Source: Anaerolineales bacterium (GTDB lineage: Bacteria > Chloroflexota > Anaerolineae > Anaerolineales > VGOW01). From it: a DNA stretch of 5,077 bases. The DNA is taken from positions 8,569 through 13,645 of the forward strand of contig CAKKQG010000413.1 in the NCBI GenBank assembly GCA_919901875.1, read 5' to 3'. The translations under genes were made by a program, and so were the position numbers. Positions 1-5,077 of the stretch are shown one piece after another. The notes under the pieces are model-generated. The model had not been told where the DNA came from. It made no database searches and saw only the letters and a program-made list of their open reading frames with translations. Every line of letters starts with the position of its first letter. The stretch's first letter is position 1.

Positions 1-5
1 CCGTC

Positions 6-78
6 GCCGCCATAGCTCAATTGGTGGAGCAAACCATTCGTAATGGTTAGGTTATCGGTTCAATTCCGATTGGCGGCT
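6..78 (+). tRNA. tRNA-Thr (anticodon CGT)
   Basis: A full cloverleaf can be folded by eye. The acceptor stem is 6-12 with 71-77 (GCCGCCA/TGGCGGC). The D stem is 15-18 with 27-30 (GCTC/GAGC) and the D loop contains GG. The anticodon stem is 32-36 with 44-48 (AACCA/TGGTT), and the loop TTCGTAA gives anticodon CGT at 39-41, which reads the threonine codon ACG. The T stem is 54-58 with 66-70 (ATCGG/CCGAT) and the loop is TTCAATT. The variable loop is short, the discriminator base is T78, and no 3' CCA is encoded, so CCA would have to be added after transcription. A hairpin lies about 20 bases downstream and secD follows on the same strand. Confidence 0.97.
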
Positions 79-97
79 CTGCACAAAAAATTTCATG

Positions 98-123
98 AAA
101 CGCCAGCCAAACGGCTGGCGTTT
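98..123. terminator. Hairpin after tRNA-Thr, probable terminator
   Basis: An 11-bp perfect inverted repeat (AAACGCCAGCC at 98-108, GGCTGGCGTTT at 113-123) encloses a 4-base loop. On the + strand the arm ends in TTT but then reads CTATG, so the U-tract is short. On the minus strand the hairpin is followed by CATGAAATTTTTT, which is more T-rich. Its place between the tRNA and secD fits termination or attenuation of the tRNA transcript, leaving only about 27 bases before the secD start for a separate leader. Termination on the + strand is inferred and could be partial. Confidence 0.6.
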
Positions 124-150
124 CTATGACTCAGAAAAGTTGGTTAGAAC

Positions 151-1626
151 ATGCAAAGTCGTTACACTATTTGGCTCATCCCTATCGCAATACTCTTCGC
201 CCTCGCCGCGTGGTTGGCGTGGCCCAGCAACAACAGCATCAATCTCGATCTCGGTTTCACCACCTTCGTGCGCGACATCTCGGCGCGTCTCGGTTTAGAT
301 TTGCAAGGCGGTTTGCAAATTTTGCTCGAAGCCGATCTGCCCGCCGACAAAACGGTTGAATCGGGCGCGATGGAAGCGACCATCCGCATCATCGAGAGCC
401 GCATCAACGCTCTCGGCGTTTCCGAGCCGCTCATTCAACAATCGGGCGACAGGCGCGTGGTCGTCGAACTGCCCGGGCTCAAGAACCCGGAGCAAGCGAT
501 TGCGTTGATCCGGCAAACGGGCTTGCTGGAATTTGTGGACGCTGGATCGAATTTCTTGCCCGAAGGCTCCACAGTGAAAACTGATTATGTAACGGGATCG
601 AATTCGTTGACGGGTCCCGCTGCCACGCCGACCTCTGCCGCGACGGCAACCGCAGGGGCTACCGCCACAAGCGCGGCAACCGCTACCACAGGGGCAACGC
701 CTTCCACATCCGCAACACCATCCGCTTCACCCACACCGGCTCCCACGCCCGACGCTCCAGCCTATCACACGGTAATGACCGGCGCGGCGTTGAAAACAGC
801 CACAGTGCAAAGCAGTCAAGGACGCATCGTCGTCGCCTTCACGTTGACCGATGAAGGCAAGAAAGTTTTTGGCGATCACACTTCGGCAAATGTGGGGCGA
901 GTGTTGGCGATTGTGTTGGATAAAAAAGTGATCTCCAGCCCGCGCATCGAAAGCGCGATCACCGGCGGTGAAGGCGTCATTCAAGGAAGCTTCACGACCG
1001 ACGAAGCGAACAGCCTTGCTCTGCAATTGCGCTATGGTTCATTGCCCGTGCCGTTGAAGATCGCCGAGAGCCGCACCATTGGTCCGACGCTCGGTCAGGA
1101 CTCGGTGCGTAAGAGTCAGATCGCCGGTATCATCGGTTTGGCGGTGACAGCTTTATTTATGATCTTATACTATCGCTTGCCCGGCGTGTTAGCCGTGATC
1201 GCTTTGTTGTTGTATGTCACGATCACCTTTGCCTTGTTCAAATTGATTCCGGTCACGCTCACTCTTCCGGGCATCGCCGGTTTTGTGTTGTCGGTGGGCG
1301 TCGCGGTAGACGCCAACATTTTGATCTTCGAGCGCATGAAAGAAGAGTTGCGTTCCGGCAAAAAGTTGATCACGGCCGTGGATGAAGGCTTCCGCCGCGC
1401 CTGGCCGTCGATCCGTGATTCGAATATCTCGACTTTGATCACTTGCGTGATCTTGTTCTGGTTCGGCAGCCAGTTTGGGGCGAGCATCGTCAAGGGTTTC
1501 GCTCTCACGCTGGCGCTAGGTGTGTTCGTCAGCTTGTTCACCGCCATCACGGTGACGCGCACCTTGTTACACTCTATGTTGGACAACGTTGATTTCTCCG
1601 AGCGACATTCGTGGTTCGGGATTTAA
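151..1626 (+). CDS. secD: Protein translocase subunit SecD
   Basis: SecD is a membrane subunit of the SecDF complex, which uses the proton-motive force to help pull exported proteins out of the SecYEG channel on the outer face of the membrane. The 491-residue product has an N-terminal membrane helix (about 6-23) and the family signature RLGLDLQGG at 46-54. An extracytoplasmic P1 region follows to about 320. The C-terminal block has about five helices (roughly 323-470) with GPTLGQDSV at 311-319 and DANILIFERMKEE at 387-399. Asp387 probably matches the TM4 aspartate implicated in proton flow in other SecD proteins. An Ala/Thr/Ser/Pro-rich insert occupies about 155-203 inside P1. An in-frame TAG at 145-147 makes ATG 151 the first start in the frame, but no good Shine-Dalgarno is seen. 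The stop TAA coincides with the flanking repeat of an inserted element, and secF follows. Confidence 0.97.
   Translation: MQSRYTIWLIPIAILFALAAWLAWPSNNSINLDLGFTTFVRDISARLGLDLQGGLQILLEADLPADKTVESGAMEATIRIIESRINALGVSEPLIQQSGDRRVVVELPGLKNPEQAIALIRQTGLLEFVDAGSNFLPEGSTVKTDYVTGSNSLTGPAATPTSAATATAGATATSAATATTGATPSTSATPSASPTPAPTPDAPAYHTVMTGAALKTATVQSSQGRIVVAFTLTDEGKKVFGDHTSANVGRVLAIVLDKKVISSPRIESAITGGEGVIQGSFTTDEANSLALQLRYGSLPVPLKIAESRTIGPTLGQDSVRKSQIAGIIGLAVTALFMILYYRLPGVLAVIALLLYVTITFALFKLIPVTLTLPGIAGFVLSVGVAVDANILIFERMKEELRSGKKLITAVDEGFRRAWPSIRDSNISTLITCVILFWFGSQFGASIVKGFALTLALGVFVSLFTAITVTRTLLHSMLDNVDFSERHSWFGI
631..702 (+). repeat. secD: Tandem 12-codon repeat in the SecD linker
   Basis: Two adjacent 36-base units encode TSAATATAGATA (residues 161-172) and TSAATATTGATP (173-184), identical at 10 of 12 residues. 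They form the core of a longer Thr/Ala/Ser/Pro-rich stretch at about 155-203 of SecD, which ends in a proline-rich PTPAPTPDAP tail. The DNA copies have diverged at several synonymous positions, so the duplication is not very recent or the composition is under selection. The stretch interrupts the extracytoplasmic P1 region and is probably a flexible, unstructured linker. Confidence 0.75.
1622..1626. repeat. Left flanking direct repeat (TTTAA) of element copy 1
   Basis: TTTAA here matches TTTAA at 1788-1792 on the other side of the element, as expected for a 5-bp target-site duplication. The left copy contains the secD stop codon TAA (1624-1626). The match is short and AT-rich, so on its own it could be chance. 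The second element supports it by also having a direct repeat at its ends. Confidence 0.6.
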
Positions 1627-1787
1627 CTGAACTTACGCACTTCACAGAAATTTTCATCACGAATCCCACTCCGCTTCGCTACGGGGACAACGTGTCACGA
1701 ATGTTCCGAATTTGACGAATAAAACAAAATAAAAATTCGTGTTATTCGTTTATTCGAGTCATTCGTGATTAAGATGCGTAAGTCTAG
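1627..1787 (+). mobile_element. MITE-like non-autonomous element, copy 1 (161 bp)
   Basis: This noncoding element has terminal inverted repeats: CTGAACTTACGCA at the left, and CTAGACTTACGCA when the right end is reverse-complemented. Its sequence matches the reverse complement of 3412-3543 with about 9 mismatches in 132 aligned bases, plus one 29-base segment (about 1664-1693) found only here. Repeated ACGAAT/ATTCGT words make the two halves partly complementary. It lies between secD and secF, begins directly after the secD stop codon and ends just before the secF ribosome-binding site. No transposase is present, so movement would need an enzyme supplied elsewhere. I cannot assign it to a named insertion-sequence family. 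The exact borders are uncertain by a few bases. Confidence 0.85.
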
Positions 1788-1792
1788 TTTAA
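1788..1792. repeat. Right flanking direct repeat (TTTAA) of element copy 1
   Basis: This is the partner of TTTAA at 1622-1626. If one copy and the element are removed, the junction reads ATTTAA followed directly by GAAGGA. That restores the secD stop codon and places secF 15 bases downstream. Confidence 0.6.
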
Positions 1793-1798
1793 GAAGGA
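1793..1798 (+). promoter_or_regulatory. secF: Ribosome-binding site of secF
   Basis: GAAGGA is a good Shine-Dalgarno match placed 9 bases before ATG 1808. It lies immediately outside the right flanking repeat of the inserted element, so the insertion left the translation signal of secF intact. Confidence 0.85.
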
Positions 1799-1807
1799 CG
1801 AGACATA

Positions 1808-2728
1808 ATGGTTAATATTGTTGGCAAACGCTATTGGTATTTTGCGCTGTCGCTGCTGGTAATGCTTCCCGGTCTGATCGGTATTGGTGTTTGGGGCTTG
1901 CCGCTTTCGATTGACTTCAGCGGCGGCTCGAAACTTGAGGTGCGCTACCCCAAAGCCGAAGGGACGATCCAACCGGCAGATGTCAAAACGGTTTTAGAGA
2001 GTGTCGGCTTTGGCGACAGCATCGTGCAAACTTCGGAGAACAACACCGTCATTATCCGCACCAAGACTCTGGATGAGCCATCGCAAGCAAAAGTATTGGA
2101 CGCGATGAAAGCGAAATATGGCGAAGTGACGGTCTTGCGAATTGACAATGTGGGACCGACGGTTGGCGCCGAAGTGACTCAGAAGGCGGCGATTGCGGTT
2201 GGTTTGGCGGCAATCGGCATTCTGCTTTACATCACTTACGCCTTTTGGGGCATCCCTCATGCCTTCCGCTATGGTGTGTGCGCCATTGCGGCAATGCTGC
2301 ATGATGTGTTAGTCGTCATCGGCGTTGCGTCCATCTTCGGAAAATTCTTAGGCTGGGAAATTGATTCGCTGTTTCTCACCGCGCTGCTGACCGTGATCGG
2401 CTTCTCGGTGCATGACACGATTGTGGTCTTTGATCGTGTGCGCGAGAATCAACGGCTGTATCGCCGCGCGACATATGAGTCGCTCATCAATCATTCGATC
2501 ATCCAAACACTGGATCGTTCACTCAACACACAGTTGACGATTGTTTTCACGCTGATAGCGCTGGCGTTGTTTGGCGGCGTGACAATTCAACACTTCATCG
2601 TGACGTTGTTGGTCGGCATGATCAGCGGCACTTACTCTTCGATCTTTAATGCCGCGCCATTGTTGGTGGTGTGGGAGAACCAAGAGTGGGGGCGCTTCAT
2701 CGGGCGCAAGTCTGAAACGGCGGCGTAA
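1808..2728 (+). CDS. secF: Protein translocase subunit SecF
   Basis: SecF is the partner of SecD in the SecDF accessory complex of the Sec translocase, acting at the cytoplasmic membrane. The 306-residue product has the usual SecF size. It has an N-terminal helix (about 9-30) and the signature SIDFSGGSKLEV (34-45). A short extracytoplasmic P4-type domain follows to about 115, then GPTVGAEV (116-123) and about five helices (roughly 125-290). Family-typical motifs are LHDVLV (164-169), VIGFSVHDTIVVFDRVREN (196-214), QTLDRSLNTQLT (233-244) and GTYSS (274-278). Start ATG 1808 has a well-placed GAAGGA. The distance from secD is now 181 bases because of the inserted element, whereas the bacterial secDF order normally has a short gap. 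The two are probably still cotranscribed, since only one strong terminator lies downstream, but read-through of the insert is inferred. Confidence 0.97.
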   Translation: MVNIVGKRYWYFALSLLVMLPGLIGIGVWGLPLSIDFSGGSKLEVRYPKAEGTIQPADVKTVLESVGFGDSIVQTSENNTVIIRTKTLDEPSQAKVLDAMKAKYGEVTVLRIDNVGPTVGAEVTQKAAIAVGLAAIGILLYITYAFWGIPHAFRYGVCAIAAMLHDVLVVIGVASIFGKFLGWEIDSLFLTALLTVIGFSVHDTIVVFDRVRENQRLYRRATYESLINHSIIQTLDRSLNTQLTIVFTLIALALFGGVTIQHFIVTLLVGMISGTYSSIFNAAPLLVVWENQEWGRFIGRKSETAA

Positions 2729-2735
2729 AACTGCC

Positions 2736-2773
2736 AAGACCCGAAGGGTTCTATAAACCCTTCGGGTCTTTTT
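2736..2773 (+). terminator. Rho-independent terminator of the secDF operon
   Basis: A perfect 15-bp stem (AAGACCCGAAGGGTT at 2736-2750, complement at 2756-2770) with a 5-base loop CTATA is followed by a T-run to 2773 and further AT-rich sequence. It starts 8 bases after the secF stop. This is a classic intrinsic terminator and marks the end of the operon. Confidence 0.95.
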
Positions 2774-2788
2774 ATTTAATCCCCTTGA

Positions 2789-2806
2789 GTCGTGCCAATA
2801 CACGAC
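2789..2806. other. Short inverted repeat upstream of the small membrane gene
   Basis: GTCGTG and CACGAC form a 6-bp inverted repeat around CCAATA. It lies in the AT-rich gap between the secF terminator and the next gene (2774-2915). It could be an operator or just chance. No convincing -35/-10 pair was found nearby, and nothing else recognisable lies in the gap. Confidence 0.2.
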
Positions 2807-2915
2807 ATCAACAAGATGAGAGGCGCAAGAAAATATCGGAACAGTTTAACCATTGCTTATGACCCAGTATCAATGAAGTTTCAGGGATGTGCCGATTATG
2901 TGAGGAATATTTTTA

Positions 2916-3347
2916 ATGCGAATCGAAATAGAGAGTTCCACATACAATATCCCTATCTTATCCTCAAAGCGATTTTTATCAATGCAGACCAAAGTCACAA
3001 TTTCCGATTTAACTTCCGCCGATATACGAGTTGTTGAGAAAGCAGATTGGAGTCTATTGTGGCGCACGCTGTTATGGAGCCTGAGCGTCTATTTGCTTTT
3101 GTCATGGCTGCCTTTCGTGGGAGCGTTGGCTAGCGGCATCGTGGGCGGAATTAAAGCCCGCCGTTTAGAAGTGGCGCTGGCAGCCGGAGTGATCATCGCT
3201 CTGGGGAATTTTTCCGTGCTGTTATTTCTCAATTGGATGAGCCCCGGTTTGTTTACCAACCGCTGGCTAACGATGACAGGGTATTTAATCATGCTGTGCA
3301 TCGGCGCAGTGATCGGGGTTGCCGTCGTCTCCAAGCGGCGGCGTTAA
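2916..3347 (+). CDS. Small multi-pass membrane protein of unknown function
   Basis: I do not recognise this gene. The product is 143 residues from ATG 2916, which has GAGG at 2902-2905 some 10 bases upstream, or 121 residues from the in-frame ATG 2982 (MQTKVTISDL), which lacks a visible Shine-Dalgarno. The first 22 residues look less protein-like than the rest, so the later start stays possible. From about residue 47 of the long form the protein is strongly hydrophobic. It has a Trp/Leu-rich segment leading into a glycine-rich ASGIVGGIKARR turn, then two more membrane segments (about 84-108 and 120-140) and a basic SKRRR end. The Gly-rich turn followed by basic residues is reminiscent of small DUF5518-like membrane proteins, but that is a weak resemblance. 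It appears to be a single-gene unit ending at a bidirectional terminator shared with the convergent operon. Confidence 0.75.
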   Translation: MRIEIESSTYNIPILSSKRFLSMQTKVTISDLTSADIRVVEKADWSLLWRTLLWSLSVYLLLSWLPFVGALASGIVGGIKARRLEVALAAGVIIALGNFSVLLFLNWMSPGLFTNRWLTMTGYLIMLCIGAVIGVAVVSKRRR

Positions 3348-3365
3348 TCGTACGTTGAACGAAAT

Positions 3366-3403
3366 AAAAAAACAGGGTGTGTCATCTGCGGCACACCCTG
3401 TTT
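3366..3403. terminator. Bidirectional terminator between convergent genes
   Basis: A 12-bp perfect stem (3370-3381 with 3392-3403, AAACAGGGTGTG and its complement) has a 10-base loop. On the minus strand it is followed by seven Ts (3372-3366), making it a strong terminator for the tadG-like gene. On the + strand the trailing sequence (TTTGATTCTATTT) is moderately T-rich, so it may also end the small membrane gene, whose stop is 22 bases away. An inserted element now separates it from the minus-strand gene. Confidence 0.9.
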
Positions 3404-3406
3404 GAT

Positions 3407-3415
3407 TCTATTTGG
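3407..3415. repeat. Left flanking direct repeat of element copy 2
   Basis: TCTATTTGG is repeated exactly at 3544-3552, on the other side of the element. Up to 9 bp are duplicated. The last four bases (TTGG) could instead belong to the element's end, which would leave a 5-bp duplication TCTAT, the same size as TTTAA at copy 1. Confidence 0.7.
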
Positions 3416-3543
3416 ACTTACGCACCTTAATCACGAATGACTCGAATAAACGAATAGCACGAATTTTCCTTTTGTTTTATTCGTCAAATTCGGAACATTC
3501 GTGACATTCGTGATGAAAATTTCTGTGAGCTGCGTAAGTCCAG
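3412..3543 (-). mobile_element. MITE-like non-autonomous element, copy 2 (132 bp)
   Basis: This is an inverted copy of the element at 1627-1787. The ends are TTGGACTTACGCA (left) and, reverse-complemented, CTGGACTTACGCA (right), a near-perfect 13-bp terminal inverted repeat. Inside, four CGAAT words on the left (3433, 3443, 3450, 3459) mirror four ATTCG words on the right (3479, 3488, 3497, 3506). The two arms of about 36 bases can therefore pair as an imperfect hairpin. It has no coding capacity. It sits between the stop codon of the tadG-like gene and that gene's terminator, and it is oriented relative to that gene exactly as copy 1 is relative to secD. It lacks the 29-base segment seen in copy 1. 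Confidence 0.87.
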
Positions 3544-3552
3544 TCTATTTGG
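3544..3552. repeat. Right flanking direct repeat of element copy 2
   Basis: TCTATTTGG is the partner of 3407-3415. Read on the minus strand it carries the last Lys codon (AAA) and TAG stop of the tadG-like gene, so the duplication supplied the stop codon on both sides of the insertion. Confidence 0.7.
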
Positions 3553-4870
3553 TTAATCGAATCGTCGGCGGCGGATGATAGACGACAGGCTCTTGATAGG
3601 TAACATCCAGACTGCCATTACCGTTGCCGTAGGCATGAGCGGCGATCACTTGCCCAATGATGCACGTCTCTTCATTGTTCGGCAGGTTGGGGCAATTGAC
3701 GTTTGTTCCGTCAGAGCCGCCGCCGCGCGCTTGCACTGTGGCACTCAGCCCGTAAATGGTGCCGGTGACAGCACTGCCGCCGTTGCCGCGAATCTCAATA
3801 GTGCTGGTGTTGGTTCGGGCAACAAAAATCGCCATGCCTTGATAGGTGCATGAGGCAGATGTTGCTGGAAAAGTGCCAAGACAATTTGAACTGGTGGGCG
3901 CGCTGAGGGTGATGCCGGCTTGACCGGTAAACCTCATGCCGCCATTGATGAAGTACAACACAACGCCATTCGCCGTTATTGCATTCTGTCCCGATAACGT
4001 TAGATCGCCGGTGATGCAATAAATTCCGGGTTGGAATGTGCCAGCCCCCAAGTTGCTGCCGTTCCAGTTGCCCGGTTGATAGACTCCGTTTGCGCTTGTG
4101 CCGTTGCTGGTGCATGTCGGTTCCGATAAACCGGCGAGAGGATCGGTGATAGGCACACCGTTGTTGTAACCCGTCGTAATGGGTTGAGTCATATTTTGCA
4201 CGCCAGAGTAGTTATAGCCACCCACACTTACAATACTGAATCCGTTATCAACCGTAATACCCGTGTTGTTCGCCGAGGTCGGTGGATCTATCGCGCAATC
4301 ATTAGAGGAGTTAGTCTCTGTCGAATTGACAAACATATCTCCGTTATGCACATTGATGCCGCCGCTGTTGCCGCCACCGGTCACGTCAATAGTGTTGCCG
4401 CCGACGGCGGCACAATTGCTCATGCCCACAATCGCAAAGCCCGCCATCGGGGCGATGCTGCTAATCCATTGGGCTTGCGCTTGGACGGTGTATTGAACCG
4501 GACCGTTGTAAACAATATGGATGAAGGCGGTTGGCACGGTAGAGGTCAAAACTAAAGTGACAGTTCCGCCGCTAGACGATGTCGTCGTCGAATAACTGGT
4601 GGAAGTATTCGCTTGCCCGTTCACGTATCCATTTGACGACAATATGGTATTCATCGCAGTCGCCCCTGTCGAATCATTTTGACCTAGATTCCGTTTGAGA
4701 GCATATGCCAGCGCTGCATTATCTGCCGCGTTCTGCCCGCGCCGCCGTTGTGTCAGCACGTTGCCGCCATCAATTGCCAAACCGGCAAAGCCCAGCAAGA
4801 TGATCATCAGCAATGCCATCAGGACGATCACTTGCCCATTTTCACCGTTGTTGTGTTGTGTTGATTTCAT
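3545..4870 (-). CDS. TadG-like secreted or surface protein (Tad pilus-type)
   Basis: The product is 441 residues from the start at 4870 (MKSTQHNNGE), chosen because AAGGAG lies 9 bases upstream. A start 12 codons earlier would overlap the neighbouring gene and lacks this signal. The N-terminus has the hallmark of the putative Flp pilus-assembly TadE/TadG family: GQ at 12-13, one membrane helix (about 13-33), then GLAIDGG (30-36) and QRRRGQNAADNAALAYA (41-57). The remainder is predicted to be extracytoplasmic, rich in Gly, Asn, Thr and Ser. It contains beta-strand-like stretches such as GTFQPGIYCI and GDLTLSGQNAITANGVVLYF (288-307) and eight cysteines (153, 192, 253, 285, 330, 341, 393, 403), an even number that would allow disulfides. 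A beta-helical fold is my inference. It is cotranscribed with the TadE-like gene upstream. The TAG stop lies in the duplicated target site of an inserted element. Confidence 0.85.
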   Translation of the reverse strand: MKSTQHNNGENGQVIVLMALLMIILLGFAGLAIDGGNVLTQRRRGQNAADNAALAYALKRNLGQNDSTGATAMNTILSSNGYVNGQANTSTSYSTTTSSSGGTVTLVLTSTVPTAFIHIVYNGPVQYTVQAQAQWISSIAPMAGFAIVGMSNCAAVGGNTIDVTGGGNSGGINVHNGDMFVNSTETNSSNDCAIDPPTSANNTGITVDNGFSIVSVGGYNYSGVQNMTQPITTGYNNGVPITDPLAGLSEPTCTSNGTSANGVYQPGNWNGSNLGAGTFQPGIYCITGDLTLSGQNAITANGVVLYFINGGMRFTGQAGITLSAPTSSNCLGTFPATSASCTYQGMAIFVARTNTSTIEIRGNGGSAVTGTIYGLSATVQARGGGSDGTNVNCPNLPNNEETCIIGQVIAAHAYGNGNGSLDVTYQEPVVYHPPPTIRLTK

Positions 4871-4879
4871 AATTCGCGG

Positions 4880-4885
4880 CTCCTT
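4880..4885 (-). promoter_or_regulatory. Ribosome-binding site of the tadG-like gene
   Basis: AAGGAG on the minus strand lies 9 bases before ATG 4870. It shares two bases with the TAA stop codon of the upstream gene (4886-4884), an arrangement that suggests translational coupling. It decides the choice of start for the downstream gene. Confidence 0.9.
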
Positions 4886-5077
4886 AAGGCGCCGTAATTG
4901 TTGCAACCGATAACGCGCTCAGAGGCAGTGTTTGGCTTCCAACAATCGTCCCGACAAAGGGCGTCAATAGTTGATAGCTGGTCGTTACCGTTACCGTGAT
5001 CGGCTCGCCCTGTGCGGTGCTACCGGAGTTCGCCACCGTTACTGTCGCCGAATTCCAATCCACTAACGTGCCAACCG
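4884..5077 (-). CDS. Partial TadE-like protein, C-terminal 63 codons
   Basis: An uninterrupted minus-strand frame enters from the right edge (first full codon at 5075-5073) and ends in TAA at 4886-4884. The 63 visible residues start VGTLVDWNSATVTVANSG and end LPLSALSVATITAP. The pattern ITVTVTTSYQLLTPFVGTIV followed by a G-x-x-LPLSA-x-SV block near the C-terminus is typical of TadE-like pseudopilin proteins, which carry an N-terminal membrane helix and a short extracytoplasmic domain. The N-terminus lies outside the window, so the helix cannot be checked. The stop is 13 bases from the start of the tadG-like gene and overlaps its Shine-Dalgarno, so the two are an operon. Confidence 0.8.
   Translation of the reverse strand, partial: VGTLVDWNSATVTVANSGSTAQGEPITVTVTTSYQLLTPFVGTIVGSQTLPLSALSVATITAP

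Noticed and set aside
6..123. tRNA-Thr considered as an integration site for a mobile island
   Set aside because: No integrase gene and no repeat of the tRNA 3' end are visible in the window, and conserved housekeeping genes follow directly.
727..1586. Long minus-strand frames opposite secD
   Set aside because: They are shadows of the secD coding strand, with no start signals and no recognisable protein features.
2831..2881. Possible promoter for the small membrane gene
   Set aside because: AT-rich words such as TTTAAC and TATCAA can be paired at 17-base spacing, but neither matches the consensus well enough to call.
2792..3037. 81-codon + strand frame overlapping the start of the small membrane gene
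   Set aside because: It has no ribosome-binding site, an AT-rich and basic/aromatic composition with no domain-like pattern, and a large overlap with the better-supported frame. It is probably chance.
3412..3543. Regular ACGAAT/ATTCGT words considered as a CRISPR-like array
   Set aside because: The words are only 5-6 bases, the spacing is under 11 bases and they are arranged as mirrored arms. There are no unique spacers, so this is an inverted-repeat element.
4871..4906. Upstream 12-codon extension of the tadG-like gene
   Set aside because: It overlaps the end of the TadE-like gene and has no matching ribosome-binding site, whereas ATG 4870 has AAGGAG at 9 bases. The extension residues (MQQLRRLKEPRI) are just the translated Shine-Dalgarno region.

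Overview
The window looks like bacterial chromosome. It most resembles a Chloroflexota genome of the Anaerolineae kind, judged from the Leu-TTG-rich codon use, separate secD and secF genes with a Thr/Ala/Ser/Pro-rich insert in SecD, and a TadE/TadG-type surface gene pair. That taxonomic call is inference, because no 16S or other marker gene is present.

Layout, left to right. A complete tRNA-Thr(CGT) is followed by a hairpin. Next come secD and secF on the + strand, encoding the two polytopic subunits of the Sec translocase accessory complex, and a textbook rho-independent terminator closes the operon. After an AT-rich gap lies a small multi-pass membrane protein of unknown function (+). A bidirectional terminator separates it from a convergent minus-strand operon. 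That operon holds a TadG-like secreted or surface protein and, upstream of it and running off the right edge, the C-terminal 63 codons of a probable TadE-like protein. The latter is readable only as an open-ended frame.

The most notable structure is not a gene. Two copies of a short, non-autonomous, MITE-like element (161 bp at 1627-1787 and 132 bp at 3412-3543) lie in inverted orientation. They are about 93% identical by hand alignment, apart from a 29-bp segment present only in the first. Each has roughly 13-bp terminal inverted repeats around ACTTACGCA, an inner set of ACGAAT/ATTCGT words that makes the copy largely self-complementary, and flanking direct repeats. In both cases the flanking repeat overlaps the stop codon of the gene just upstream, in the same orientation relative to that gene. 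One copy has pushed secF away from secD while leaving both genes and the secF ribosome-binding site intact. The other has pushed the tadG-like gene away from its terminator while regenerating its TAG stop. Removing each copy with one flanking repeat restores compact, plausible ancestral junctions.

Functionally, SecD/SecF support export of membrane and secreted proteins. The Tad-like proteins at the right are predicted Sec-dependent surface proteins, but nothing in the sequence shows a specific link. No transposase, integrase, CRISPR array or defence system is visible.
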